Source: Bradyrhizobium frederickii (GTDB lineage: Bacteria > Pseudomonadota > Alphaproteobacteria > Rhizobiales > Xanthobacteraceae). From it: a DNA stretch of 64,000 nt. The DNA lies in the NCBI RefSeq assembly GCF_004570865.1, contig NZ_SPQS01000019.1:107924-171923 (forward strand), given 5' to 3'. Both the position numbers and the translations under genes were made by a program. Under the pieces are notes generated by a model. The model worked only from the letters and a program-made list of their open reading frames with translations, was not told where the DNA came from and made no database searches. Each line of letters opens with the position of its first letter. The first letter of the stretch is position 1. Below are positions 1-7,286 of this stretch, in pieces.

Positions 1-966
1 CGAGGCCGAGGGGCCGGTCGCGACCTTGCCGAGCCCGTTCCAGATCACGTCCTTGGCGAAATCGCGGTCGATCGCAAACATGATCGCCTGCCGCACCCGC
101 TTGTCGGCGAGCGGACCCTGACGGTTGTTGAGCCACAGCCAGGCCAGCGGCGAGAAGAACTCCCAGCCGGCGCCGGTGACGCAGGTGTCCTTCAGCTTGG
201 ACAGCCGCGGCACGTCGAAATTCTCGACCGAGCCGCCGGGCAGCACGTCGACCTTGCCGGTCTCATACGCCACCGAGCGCGCCGCGGCGTCGGGAATGAT
301 CTGCCAGTAGATCTCGTCGAGATAGGGCTTGCCCTTCTCGTAATAATTGGGGTTCTTGACCAGGCGGATGAACGAGCCCTTCTGCCATTCCCTGAACATG
401 AAGGGGCCGGTGCCGATGGGCGCGTTGTTGTAGGCGTTGGTCTTCCAGTCGGTGCCTTCATAGAGATGCTTCGGCACCATCGGCATCGAGCCGACTTCGA
501 AGATGCCGAGGAACGGGCCGAACGGCTGCTTCAGCGTGAACACCACCGTGTGATCGTCGGGCGCTTCGACCTTGTCGACCTGCGCCAGATTGGTGCGGGC
601 GCGCGCATGCGTCTGCTTCAGCATCTCGATCGAGAACAGCACGTCCGCCGCGGTAAAGGGCTTGCCGTCATGCCAGGTCACACCCTTCCTGAGCTTGAAG
701 GTGTAGGTCTTGGCGTCCTCGCTGACGCTCCAGCTCTCGGCGAGCTCCGGCTGGGGCTCGAGCTTGGGGCTGTAGCGCAGCAACCCCTCGAAGATGTTGC
801 CCGACACCATCTGGGTCGGACCGTTCTGCACCTGTGCCAGCATCAGGCCGGGCGGCTCGGGCTGGATCACGGCATTGATCACACCGCCTGTCTTCGGCTC
901 TTGCGCCAGAGCCGGGGCCGCAAGGCCGCAAGCCAGGAGGAGACCAAGCAATACTCGTTTTGGCAT
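1..966 (-). CDS. ABC transporter substrate-binding protein, peptide family 5 (3' end outside window)
   Basis: Periplasmic solute receptor of the SBP_bac_5 (DppA/OppA) family, delivering oligopeptides or similar solutes to an ABC permease. The 322 visible codons begin with a Sec signal peptide (MPKRVLLGLLLACGLAAPALA, cleavage near AQA/QE), then family landmarks: GGVINAVIQPEPPGL, the WHDGKPFTAADV motif, the NNAPIGTGPF motif and the KVDVLPGG segment. Start is the ATG at 966, directly before the signal peptide. The frame is open to the first base of the window, so the C-terminal 150-200 residues are missing and any downstream permease genes lie to the left. It is not closely similar to the second family-5 receptor at 19806. 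Substrate cannot be told from sequence. Confidence 0.93.
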   Translation of the reverse strand, partial: MPKRVLLGLLLACGLAAPALAQEPKTGGVINAVIQPEPPGLMLAQVQNGPTQMVSGNIFEGLLRYSPKLEPQPELAESWSVSEDAKTYTFKLRKGVTWHDGKPFTAADVLFSIEMLKQTHARARTNLAQVDKVEAPDDHTVVFTLKQPFGPFLGIFEVGSMPMVPKHLYEGTDWKTNAYNNAPIGTGPFMFREWQKGSFIRLVKNPNYYEKGKPYLDEIYWQIIPDAAARSVAYETGKVDVLPGGSVENFDVPRLSKLKDTCVTGAGWEFFSPLAWLWLNNRQGPLADKRVRQAIMFAIDRDFAKDVIWNGLGKVATGPSAS

Positions 967-1249
967 ATCGCAACTTTCTCAAGCGAGGCCGGCCGAAAAC
1001 GCTTCGCAACGTCCTCGCGCGCAAAGCGACGGCCGGCCCATCCCAGTCCCCATCCGATATCGAGGCTCACATAGTCTCGTTCGGCGCCGCAAGATGAAAG
1101 TCTCGACAGCATCAGCACAAAAAATGTACAGCGCGTCCTGTTTTCCCCGTAGGCCTTCGCGCACGGAGCAATCAGGAGGCTTCGGTCGTGTCGAGAGTCT
1201 TGCGGAGGCGGTGCACAAGCTTGCGCCTGCGACCAAAAGCATCAGGCCG

Positions 1250-1561
1250 TCATGATGCGCTGAGCGCCCGTCGCAATTCGTCGAGCGCCTCTGCGAGCTG
1301 CTCGCGGTGTGCGATATCGTCCTTGGGTATGCCGGCGACGCTGCCGGCGAGCTCACGCAGGATTCCGGCGAGAAGGCCGAAATTGATGTGCAGGTGCACC
1401 GATTTGCGCTCGTCGGCAGCGCCCGGATGCTGCAGCGTCAGCGCAACGCCGCTGCCGTCGAGCCGCGCCTCGAAGCGCGACGAATGCTCGAAAGTGCCGA
1501 CATAGAACTTGTCGGGATATTCGAGCGCGACCTCTGCCTTGTCGGGAACCATTCTGGACAT
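1250..1561 (-). CDS. conserved hypothetical protein, 103 aa
   Basis: Soluble 103-residue protein with no signal peptide or membrane segment. The central part (DKFYVGTFEHSSRFEARLDG, then VALTLQHPGAADERKSVHLHINF) reads like beta strands, and the C-terminal half (LAGILRELAGSVAGIPKDD to the end) like amphipathic helices. Codon use is typical of neighbouring genes and the opposite-strand frames are poor, so I take it as real. I do not recognise a characterised family; similar small proteins are, as I recall, annotated as hypothetical in Bradyrhizobium. It is transcribed away from the divergent irr-like gene, with 180 bp between the two starts. Confidence 0.6.
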   Translation of the reverse strand: MSRMVPDKAEVALEYPDKFYVGTFEHSSRFEARLDGSGVALTLQHPGAADERKSVHLHINFGLLAGILRELAGSVAGIPKDDIAHREQLAEALDELRRALSAS

Positions 1562-1741
1562 ATGAGCCTCATCGATACCGGCCGATCCTGGCCGGGAATG
1601 GACCGGGCCGCCTTGCGATAGGTCAGAGGCAGCCTGCGCATTTGATCTGGCTCAAAGTCGGGCCACCGCTTTTGCGATCCAATAGCAACTGGCGGAAGGC
1701 AGGCGCTGCCTGTCCTGCTTCCTTGAGCCGTGAGACGATCG

Positions 1742-2227
1742 ATGGACATCCAGGCCACCCATATCCCGGCGTTTGACGATAACGGAGCTGATGCCGCCAG
1801 CCTCGAGCCACCGCCGGATGAGGGCGTGCAGCGCTGCCTGCAATTGCTCGGCAATGCCGGCCTGCGCCCGACGCGCCAGCGTCTCGCGCTCGGCCAGTTG
1901 CTGTTCCTGGGCGGCCACCGTCACGTCACCGCCGAGAGCCTTTATGAAGAGGCGATGGCGGCGAACGCGTATCTGTCGCTCGCGACCGTCTACAACACGC
2001 TGAACCAGTTCACCGAGGCCGGCCTGCTGCGCCGGATTGCGGCCGACGGCATCAAGTCGTTCTTCGACACCGACACGTCGGTCCATCCGCACTTCTACCT
2101 CGAAGGCGAGGATGTACTGGTCGATGTTGCCGACGGCCTCGCTTTCACCAAGATCCCCGAGGCGCTTCCCGGCCACGAGATCGCGCGGTTCGACGTCATC
2201 GTCCATCTGCGCCGCAAGCCAACCTAG
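1742..2227 (+). CDS. irr: Fur-family iron response regulator, Irr-like (second Irr type)
   Basis: DNA-binding regulator of the Fur superfamily, Irr subgroup, which in Rhizobiales controls iron and haem genes. Signature elements: LRPTRQRLALGQLLF (residues 41-55), HVTAESLYEEA, and the recognition helix LSLATVYNTLNQFTEAGLLRR (79-98). The canonical Irr of B. japonicum has an N-terminal haem-regulatory Cys-Pro motif and a His-rich HHH site; here the N-terminus has no CP dipeptide and the His site reads HPH (115-117). That fits the second Irr copy found in Bradyrhizobium rather than the haem-degraded one. Start at ATG 1742; a GTG at 1730 in the same frame would add four residues. No peroxide-sensor (PerR) residues are evident. 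Confidence 0.85.
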   Translation: MDIQATHIPAFDDNGADAASLEPPPDEGVQRCLQLLGNAGLRPTRQRLALGQLLFLGGHRHVTAESLYEEAMAANAYLSLATVYNTLNQFTEAGLLRRIAADGIKSFFDTDTSVHPHFYLEGEDVLVDVADGLAFTKIPEALPGHEIARFDVIVHLRRKPT

Positions 2228-2334
2228 CGCCGCCGCGTCACGCCTCCCTGGCGCCGGTCACTCTAGCCTAGGTGCAGCACCGAGACGCCCGCCTTTGGCG
2301 GGCCGTCAGGATGAGGACGGAGAACGACGACCGA

Positions 2335-2559
2335 CTAGCCGCCGCGCGATTCAACGACCTTGCGGCAGGACTCCGAGAGCTTCGACTTGTTCTCGCGCAG
2401 GCAGGCGTTCATCTGCGGCGGCTTGCCGACATGTTCGGCGCAGAATTTGCCGGCGTCGCCGCGGCAGGCCATCTGCTCCTGGACCGACGGACCGGATTGC
2501 GCGGCAGCGGGCAGGGCGGTGGCAGCGAGCAGCAGCGCGGCAAGAACCGAAATCTTCAT
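2335..2559 (-). CDS. small secreted cysteine-rich-repeat protein
   Basis: 74-residue exported protein. Residues 1-20 are a Sec signal peptide ending ALPAAAQ; the mature part has four cysteines in the order C-x9-C-x13-C-x10-C, with KFCAEHVGKPPQMNACLRENKSKLSESC matching the Cys-rich repeat of the GLG1-like family (PF00839), which is common as single-repeat periplasmic proteins in Rhizobiales. The spacing suggests two disulfides. Function is unknown. It is convergent with the irr-like gene and divergent from another small secreted protein at 2793. Confidence 0.8.
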   Translation of the reverse strand: MKISVLAALLLAATALPAAAQSGPSVQEQMACRGDAGKFCAEHVGKPPQMNACLRENKSKLSESCRKVVESRGG

Positions 2560-2792
2560 AAAGCACCTCTTTGGAATTCTCGTTGGTCCCGACCGGGATC
2601 AACCGGGCCGGACCATCCCGCAAAGGCCGGGCGCCGGTCCATGCCATGTTCATGGTACCGGCAAGCCCTCCCGGCCGCGGTACCCCCATCTTCATGGCAT
2701 GTATTCGCGCGCCGTCTTTTGCCATTCAGCTGCACCTCGGCTGCGAAACCGGTGATTGCATCGGGACGCCGAACGGGAAGCAGGAGAGCAGA

Positions 2793-3083
2793 ATGTCGAA
2801 GAGAGCTGGAGCGCTGAGCGCGGGGCTGACGGTCGTGGCGCTCGCGGGCGCGGCGATGGTGTCGCTGGGCACGAGCCCGGCGCAGGCGGTGGTCTATTGC
2901 AAGACGGTCGGCGTGCCCAAGGGCTGCGTGGTACGGCCGACGGCGGCGGTGGTGGTGGCGCCCGGTGCGCCGGTCGCCGCGGCGGCGGTCGCAACGCCCG
3001 GCGTCGGCGCGCCCGGTGTCGGCGTGCGCGCGGGAACGCCGATGAATCGCGGCGGCCCGGTCAACCGCGTCGGCGTGCGCTGA
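2793..3083 (+). CDS. small secreted Ala/Val/Gly-rich hypothetical protein
   Basis: 96-residue protein with a clear signal peptide (residues 1-31, ending SPAQA). The mature part begins VVYCKTVGVPKGCVVRPTAAVVVAPGAPVAAAAVATPGVG, i.e. two cysteines followed by low-complexity Val/Ala/Pro/Gly repeats. The ATG at 2793 is chosen over upstream in-frame starts because AGGAGAG lies at 2781-2787, eight bases before it, and because it opens the signal peptide. Comparable short proteins with a VYC...GCVVRP core are widespread in Bradyrhizobium and have no assigned function as far as I know. Confidence 0.7.
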   Translation: MSKRAGALSAGLTVVALAGAAMVSLGTSPAQAVVYCKTVGVPKGCVVRPTAAVVVAPGAPVAAAAVATPGVGAPGVGVRAGTPMNRGGPVNRVGVR

Positions 3084-3215
3084 TATTTCCATTGAATTGA
3101 TTGCATTGCTTCGGGCCAACGGAGCCTGCGGACGAACACCCCCCGTCCTCCGCAGGCGAATTTCCCGGCCCGTCCCCTCTCTCCGTGCGCCCCACACGTT
3201 CGGGGAGGGGGCCTT

Positions 3216-5165
3216 TCAGCCCGCCGCCATGTCGCTGTCGGGAAAACGCTGCGGCAATTGCAGCCGCACGCGCGTGCCGGAAGAATCCGAACTCAGATCG
3301 AGCACGGCGCCGCAGCGCGCGGCGCGGCTTTTCATGTTGCGCAGGCCGCGCGCGGTCTGGCCGTTGCGAGCGGCCTCGCCATTGCCGGCCGGCGCGAAGC
3401 CGTGGCCGTCGTCGGTCACGCTGATCACGCCGTACGGTCCCCGGCCTGCGTCGAACGTGTCGATGGTGACCGCGATGCGGCGCGCCTGCGCGTGCTTGAC
3501 CGCATTGGTCACGGCCTCGTCGAGGATGCGCACGATCTGGATGACGTGCCATGGCCGCAGTTCAGGATGCAGCGGCACGCCTTGCGGCGTCGCCACGCGC
3601 CAGTCGAGCGTGATGTCGTGCGGTCGCAATTGCGCCGTCGTGCGCTCGCGCCAGGAGCCGAGGGCGAGCATCAGGTCGCCGCCGATGTCGTCCATGGAAT
3701 CGATGACGAGACGCAGATCCTTCAACGCGGCACGGGCCGCATCGGTGATCATCGCGCCCTCATGGCCACGCTCGGAGAGCGCGACGATGCTGACGAGCTG
3801 GCCGCCGAGGCCGTCATGCAGGTCGCGCATCAGGCGCGTACGCTCGTTGGCGAGCGCGGCGGCGCGGGCGCGCTCCTCCTCGCGGGCAAAGCTCGCCTTC
3901 AGCCGTTCCTCGGCCTCGCGCACGCGCGTCACGAGCTGGCCGGCAAAGCTGTCGACCTGGTTCAAGGCGCGGGCGAAGCGCCAGGTCAGCCCGGCGCCGA
4001 TCGCGACCAGCATTGCCGAATAGGACAGGCGCGAGACGAAGATGCGGTCGTTGGACACGATCTCGAGCACCGTGAGCATGTCCTGGATCCAGCAGGTCAG
4101 CACGATGGTGACGGCGCATCCGATCGTGAAGCTCGCCGCGTCCTGCCGCCGCAGCACGGCTGTTGCCGTGATGCAAGCCATCAGGACCAGGCAAAGCCCG
4201 ACCGTCGGAATGCCGAGCACCAGGAAAAGGATGCGCGGCAGCGGCGGGCCCCCGATCAGCCCGACCACGAACACGACGATTCCGGGCACGAACAGCAGCG
4301 TGCCGTAGCGCGGCCAGCGCCAGCCGAAGAACAGCACGCCGAACACGACGATCAGCGCGCTCTCGATCGGCGCGGAGGCCAGCAGCACGGCGGCAAGCCG
4401 CGACGTGGCGGCCGGCGGCACCGGCGGCGGCGCGAACGCCTGCACCACGCCGAGCACCATCGCCGCGGCCAGCACGCCGTAGACCGGCTCATGACGCCGC
4501 ATCAGCCACATGATTGCGAGGATGACGGCGAGGATCGCCTGCCAGGCCGAGAACACCACCGGCAGCGTGACGAACAGCAGCGTGCGCGTCTCATAGGCCG
4601 GGCGCAAGGCGACGTCCGGGCCGACATAGACGGTATCGAGAAAGCCCTTGAGCGGTCCCCACACGAACAGCCGTACAGTGATCTCGTTGCCGCCCTCGCG
4701 CAGCAGCGAAGCGGGAATGGCCGCGATCTGCGGCGTGTTGCGGTCGGGCCGGTTGGCATTGGCGTCGCGCCGGGAGTCGAGCACGACGACGCCGTTGACG
4801 GCGACCTCCACCGCGTTGCTGAAGCGCGGCAGATAGACCGACCAGCCCGAGGCCGCATCGCCGCCGGGGAACGTGAAGGCGCCGGTGTAGAACGGCGGGT
4901 CGGCCAGGGAGTAGCGCGACGACGTGAAATGCGGCAGCGTCACGGGGCGGATCAGGCCGTCTTCCCGCGCCGAAAAATCGCTCAACGCGAAGTCTTCGGG
5001 ATCGCTCGGCTGCAGCTGCCGAAGCCCGAGGATGGTGACGATCGCGATCAGGGCCTGAAGCAGCAGATAGGGCACGAGGCGGGAGGCCAGCAGCCGGCGC
5101 CGCGCGGGTTTGGCCGCTGCCTTCGTCGGTGCCTTCGTAGGTGCTTTGGCCGCGATCTCGCTCAC
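3216..5165 (-). CDS. membrane sensor histidine kinase (HisKA_3/NarL type)
   Basis: 649-residue two-component sensor. Order: Lys/Pro/Ala-rich cytoplasmic N-terminus (1-25), one TM helix (about 28-48), a periplasmic beta-rich domain (about 50-185, reminiscent of 7TMR-DISM extracellular domains), then about seven TM helices (190-400), a short coiled coil rich in Glu/Arg/Ala, a HisKA_3 dimerisation domain with the phosphoacceptor in RDLHDGLGGQL, and a HATPase_c domain with N-box DEAVTNAVKHA, G1 box DDGHGF and RGLRNMKSRA. The start overlaps the stop of the response regulator at 5162 by four bases (ATGA), so the pair is translationally coupled and is surely a cognate system. The signal sensed is unknown. 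Confidence 0.93.
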   Translation of the reverse strand: MSEIAAKAPTKAPTKAAAKPARRRLLASRLVPYLLLQALIAIVTILGLRQLQPSDPEDFALSDFSAREDGLIRPVTLPHFTSSRYSLADPPFYTGAFTFPGGDAASGWSVYLPRFSNAVEVAVNGVVVLDSRRDANANRPDRNTPQIAAIPASLLREGGNEITVRLFVWGPLKGFLDTVYVGPDVALRPAYETRTLLFVTLPVVFSAWQAILAVILAIMWLMRRHEPVYGVLAAAMVLGVVQAFAPPPVPPAATSRLAAVLLASAPIESALIVVFGVLFFGWRWPRYGTLLFVPGIVVFVVGLIGGPPLPRILFLVLGIPTVGLCLVLMACITATAVLRRQDAASFTIGCAVTIVLTCWIQDMLTVLEIVSNDRIFVSRLSYSAMLVAIGAGLTWRFARALNQVDSFAGQLVTRVREAEERLKASFAREEERARAAALANERTRLMRDLHDGLGGQLVSIVALSERGHEGAMITDAARAALKDLRLVIDSMDDIGGDLMLALGSWRERTTAQLRPHDITLDWRVATPQGVPLHPELRPWHVIQIVRILDEAVTNAVKHAQARRIAVTIDTFDAGRGPYGVISVTDDGHGFAPAGNGEAARNGQTARGLRNMKSRAARCGAVLDLSSDSSGTRVRLQLPQRFPDSDMAAG

Positions 5166-5851
5166 AGCTTGATCAGGCCCTGCTGCACCGCCTCGAACAC
5201 CGCCTCGCTGCGCGTATGCACCTCGAGCTTGCGGTAGATGTTCTTGATGTGGCCGGGCACGGTCTGCTTGGACAGGCCGAGATGGCTCGCGATCTCGGCA
5301 TAGCTGAAGCCCTTGGCGATGCCCCAGAGGATGTCGATCTCGCGCGGTGTCAGCCTGGCGGTATTGAGCGCGGGGCCGGGGGGCGGCTCCGCCGAATTCT
5401 GCGCGGCGCCTTGGGTTCTGCGCACGATGAAGCGGGCGATCGAGGCCGAGATCGGCGAATGGCCGGCGACCAGATCGCGCACCGTGGTGGCGATGTCGGT
5501 GGGAAAGGCGTCCTTGAGCAGATAGCCGGTGGCGCCGACCGTGATCGCGGAGATCACGCTCTCCTCGTCGCCGAGGGCCGAGATCACCATGATCTCGGTG
5601 TCGGGGAAGCGCTGCCTCATCTCGCGGATCAGCTCGATGCCGTGGCCGTCGGGCAGCCGCAGGTCGGTCAGCAGCACGCGCGGCGCGCCGCCGGCGAGCG
5701 CGGCACGGGCTTCGCCGAGCGTGCCGGCGCTGCGCACCTCGTAGCCGGCCTTGGCCAGCGCATCCTGAAGCCGCCAGCAGGTCGGCGCGTCGTCCTCGAC
5801 GAGGAGGATGGTAATCATGTCACCCGTCTCGCCCTGTTCGGTCATGATCAT
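5162..5851 (-). CDS. response regulator, REC plus LuxR-type HTH
   Basis: Partner of the sensor kinase immediately downstream. Receiver domain at roughly 14-130: acidic pocket EDD, phosphoacceptor Asp in LLTDLRLPDGHG, switch region VISALGD, and the Lys of YLLKDAF. Linker rich in Pro/Gly/Ala, then a GerE/LuxR HTH (163-225): LTPREIDILWGIAKGFSYAEIASHLGLS. The recognition helix reads SKQTVPGHIKNIY, with Pro-Gly where VKxHI or VRxHI is usual; this could alter DNA recognition. The first Met (5851) is followed by others at residues 3 and 12; MITILLVEDD is also a plausible start (5818). Confidence 0.92.
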   Translation of the reverse strand: MIMTEQGETGDMITILLVEDDAPTCWRLQDALAKAGYEVRSAGTLGEARAALAGGAPRVLLTDLRLPDGHGIELIREMRQRFPDTEIMVISALGDEESVISAITVGATGYLLKDAFPTDIATTVRDLVAGHSPISASIARFIVRRTQGAAQNSAEPPPGPALNTARLTPREIDILWGIAKGFSYAEIASHLGLSKQTVPGHIKNIYRKLEVHTRSEAVFEAVQQGLIKL

Positions 5852-6209
5852 GGTCCCGCACCCGCGTGTCCCCCGCGGCGCAAGGGCAAGTTTAGCCGCA
5901 GCGGGGATGCGGTGACACCCATAATCATGGGGGCGGAAGTGGCACGGTCGCGAGGGCAGCGCGGAGCGTCGGTTGCACCCGGGCGAGCGCGCGCCCTCAT
6001 GGTTCGCGCTGCGCTCGGGGCGCGCAAGGGGTCAGCTCCGCCCCTCATGTCGGCCCATCGCGGCGGCTCGTCGGACATCAGGGTTGGGCCAATGGCAAAC
6101 GCTGGGCGGGCGACGGAGATGTGAGCGTACTGACCTACCCGTTCGACTTGCAACGGCCTATACTTGCCGATCTTAGGTGTAGGTCGGACGCGCTCAGAAG
6201 GGAAGCCAG
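5852..6209 (+). other. intergenic region between the response regulator and the LuxR solo
   Basis: 358 bases with no convincing gene. It holds the divergent promoters of the response regulator (minus strand) and the LuxR solo (plus strand). GC drops visibly from about 6120 onward, marking the left edge of the lower-GC patch. An inverted repeat GACCTAC (6132-6138) / GTAGGTC (6179-6185) with a 40-base spacer flanks the likely promoter of the LuxR gene, but I cannot assign it to a regulator. Confidence 0.4.
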
Positions 6210-6950
6210 ATGGATCGGCGTGTCGCTAATATCCGCCGTAACGCGTTCGAGTTCGTTGAGAACATCCAGCGCGTTTCCTCGACCGGCGAGATTATGGATG
6301 CGCTAGGTTCGGTGTTGAGCCAGCATGGCTGCGACTATTTCTGCTGCACCTTTGTCGTCCCGATATCGATTGAGCGCCGCCAGGAGGGCGTGCTTGCTGA
6401 GCGACTACCGGCCGGGTTTCTAGATCTCTACCACGAAAGGAAATACGTATACGACGATCCGGCTCTTCGCTATTGCAAGACGACGATGCGGCCATTTCGA
6501 TGGTTCAGGGAAGCGCCCTATGATGCCGAGCGCGAGCCGCGCGCCGTCGAGGTGGTGCAGAGTGCCCGCGACTTCGGCATGCTCGATGGCTTCGTGATCC
6601 CGGTAGTCTCGCCTGCAGGCCGGATGGGTCAGGTATGGTTCGGAGGTCGGACGCTCGATCTGCCGCAGGACCAATTGCCAGCCCTGCACCTCATGGCGAT
6701 CTATGCATTTGACCGAAGCCTCAAACTTAATGGCTCGCCCGCCCAGCACCAAGCAAGTCTGACATCGCGTGAACGGGAAATCCTGACATTGGCCGCCAAC
6801 GGCAAGTCAAGCTGGGAGATCGGCGTGGTGCTTCACATCAGCAGCCGAACAGTCAAAGAACACATCAAGAATATTTGTCGAAAGCTTGATGCAGCGACCC
6901 GCACCCAAGCTGTGATGATCGCTGTTCGCGACAAGATCATTGAACCATGA
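6210..6950 (+). CDS. LuxR-family regulator with autoinducer-binding domain (LuxR solo)
   Basis: 246 residues. N-terminal autoinducer-binding fold (about 15-165) keeps landmarks of acyl-homoserine-lactone receptors: Tyr74 and the ERKYVYDDP block (Asp83-Pro84), Trp98, and Gly123 in DFGMLDGF. C-terminal LuxR HTH at 183-240: LTSREREILTLAANGKSSWEIG, then SRTVKEHIKNICRKL. The RBS AAGGGAAG sits five bases before the ATG. No luxI-type synthase is present in the window, so this is a solo by local context. Base composition is low for the region: 27/60 and 28/60 G+C in the stretches 6421-6480 and 6841-6900 counted by hand, suggesting acquisition. The next gene downstream on the same strand is the spermidine-synthase-like membrane protein. 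Confidence 0.9.
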   Translation: MDRRVANIRRNAFEFVENIQRVSSTGEIMDALGSVLSQHGCDYFCCTFVVPISIERRQEGVLAERLPAGFLDLYHERKYVYDDPALRYCKTTMRPFRWFREAPYDAEREPRAVEVVQSARDFGMLDGFVIPVVSPAGRMGQVWFGGRTLDLPQDQLPALHLMAIYAFDRSLKLNGSPAQHQASLTSREREILTLAANGKSSWEIGVVLHISSRTVKEHIKNICRKLDAATRTQAVMIAVRDKIIEP

Positions 6951-7286
6951 AGCCGCCACGCGGAGCTGAGCATATGCGTCCGCGATGGGTCAAAAGCGTC
7001 GGTTTGGCGCTCGACCGCGAACGTCCGGTCTGCCCCTCTGAACGGCCCCGTCGCGGCACCGCATCAACAGCAGCGAAGGGCCGGGATCTGACCTTCGGCG
7101 CCCTCGATCGACCTCTGGTACACGTACCAAAGTGGCCGTTCTGATCCGTTGTTCACCATGGCTTAACCCTGCGCACCGAGTTGCCGGATTGGACCGTTAA
7201 TCCAGCCTCGTTCAGCCAACCAACCGCAACCTTTACTTACCTTTCTCTTGCAGGTTGCGAGAGCGTGGGAGAAGGGATCCATTGAA
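6951..7286 (+). other. intergenic region, no supported gene
   Basis: 336 bases between the LuxR solo and the membrane protein at 7287. A short open frame starting at 6947 (65 codons) has no recognisable similarity, no RBS of its own and unusual composition, so I do not call it. Phrases such as GGTCAAAAGCG and the stretch around 7020-7140 resemble the degenerate, non-coding interspersed sequences I recall from Bradyrhizobium spacers. No terminator with a T-run is visible. Confidence 0.35.

Noticed and set aside
2287..2303. GCCCGCC/GGCGGGC hairpin after the Irr-like gene as a terminator
   Set aside because: The stem is only 7 bp, there is no T-run, and it is 60 bases after the stop; not strong enough to call.
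3258..5237. A very long open frame on the plus strand opposite the sensor kinase (and similar ones opposite the M20 hydrolase and the TIGR02302 gene)
   Set aside because: They are shadows of high-GC genes; translations are Arg/Asp/Gln-rich and low in hydrophobic order, with no family motif or RBS.
6132..6185. Inverted repeat GACCTAC/GTAGGTC as a lux box
   Set aside because: The arms are 40 bases apart and do not match a typical 18-20-bp lux box; kept only as an unexplained inverted repeat.
6947..7144. 65-codon open frame after the LuxR gene
   Set aside because: No RBS, no similarity and unusual composition; overlaps the LuxR stop and is more likely non-coding.
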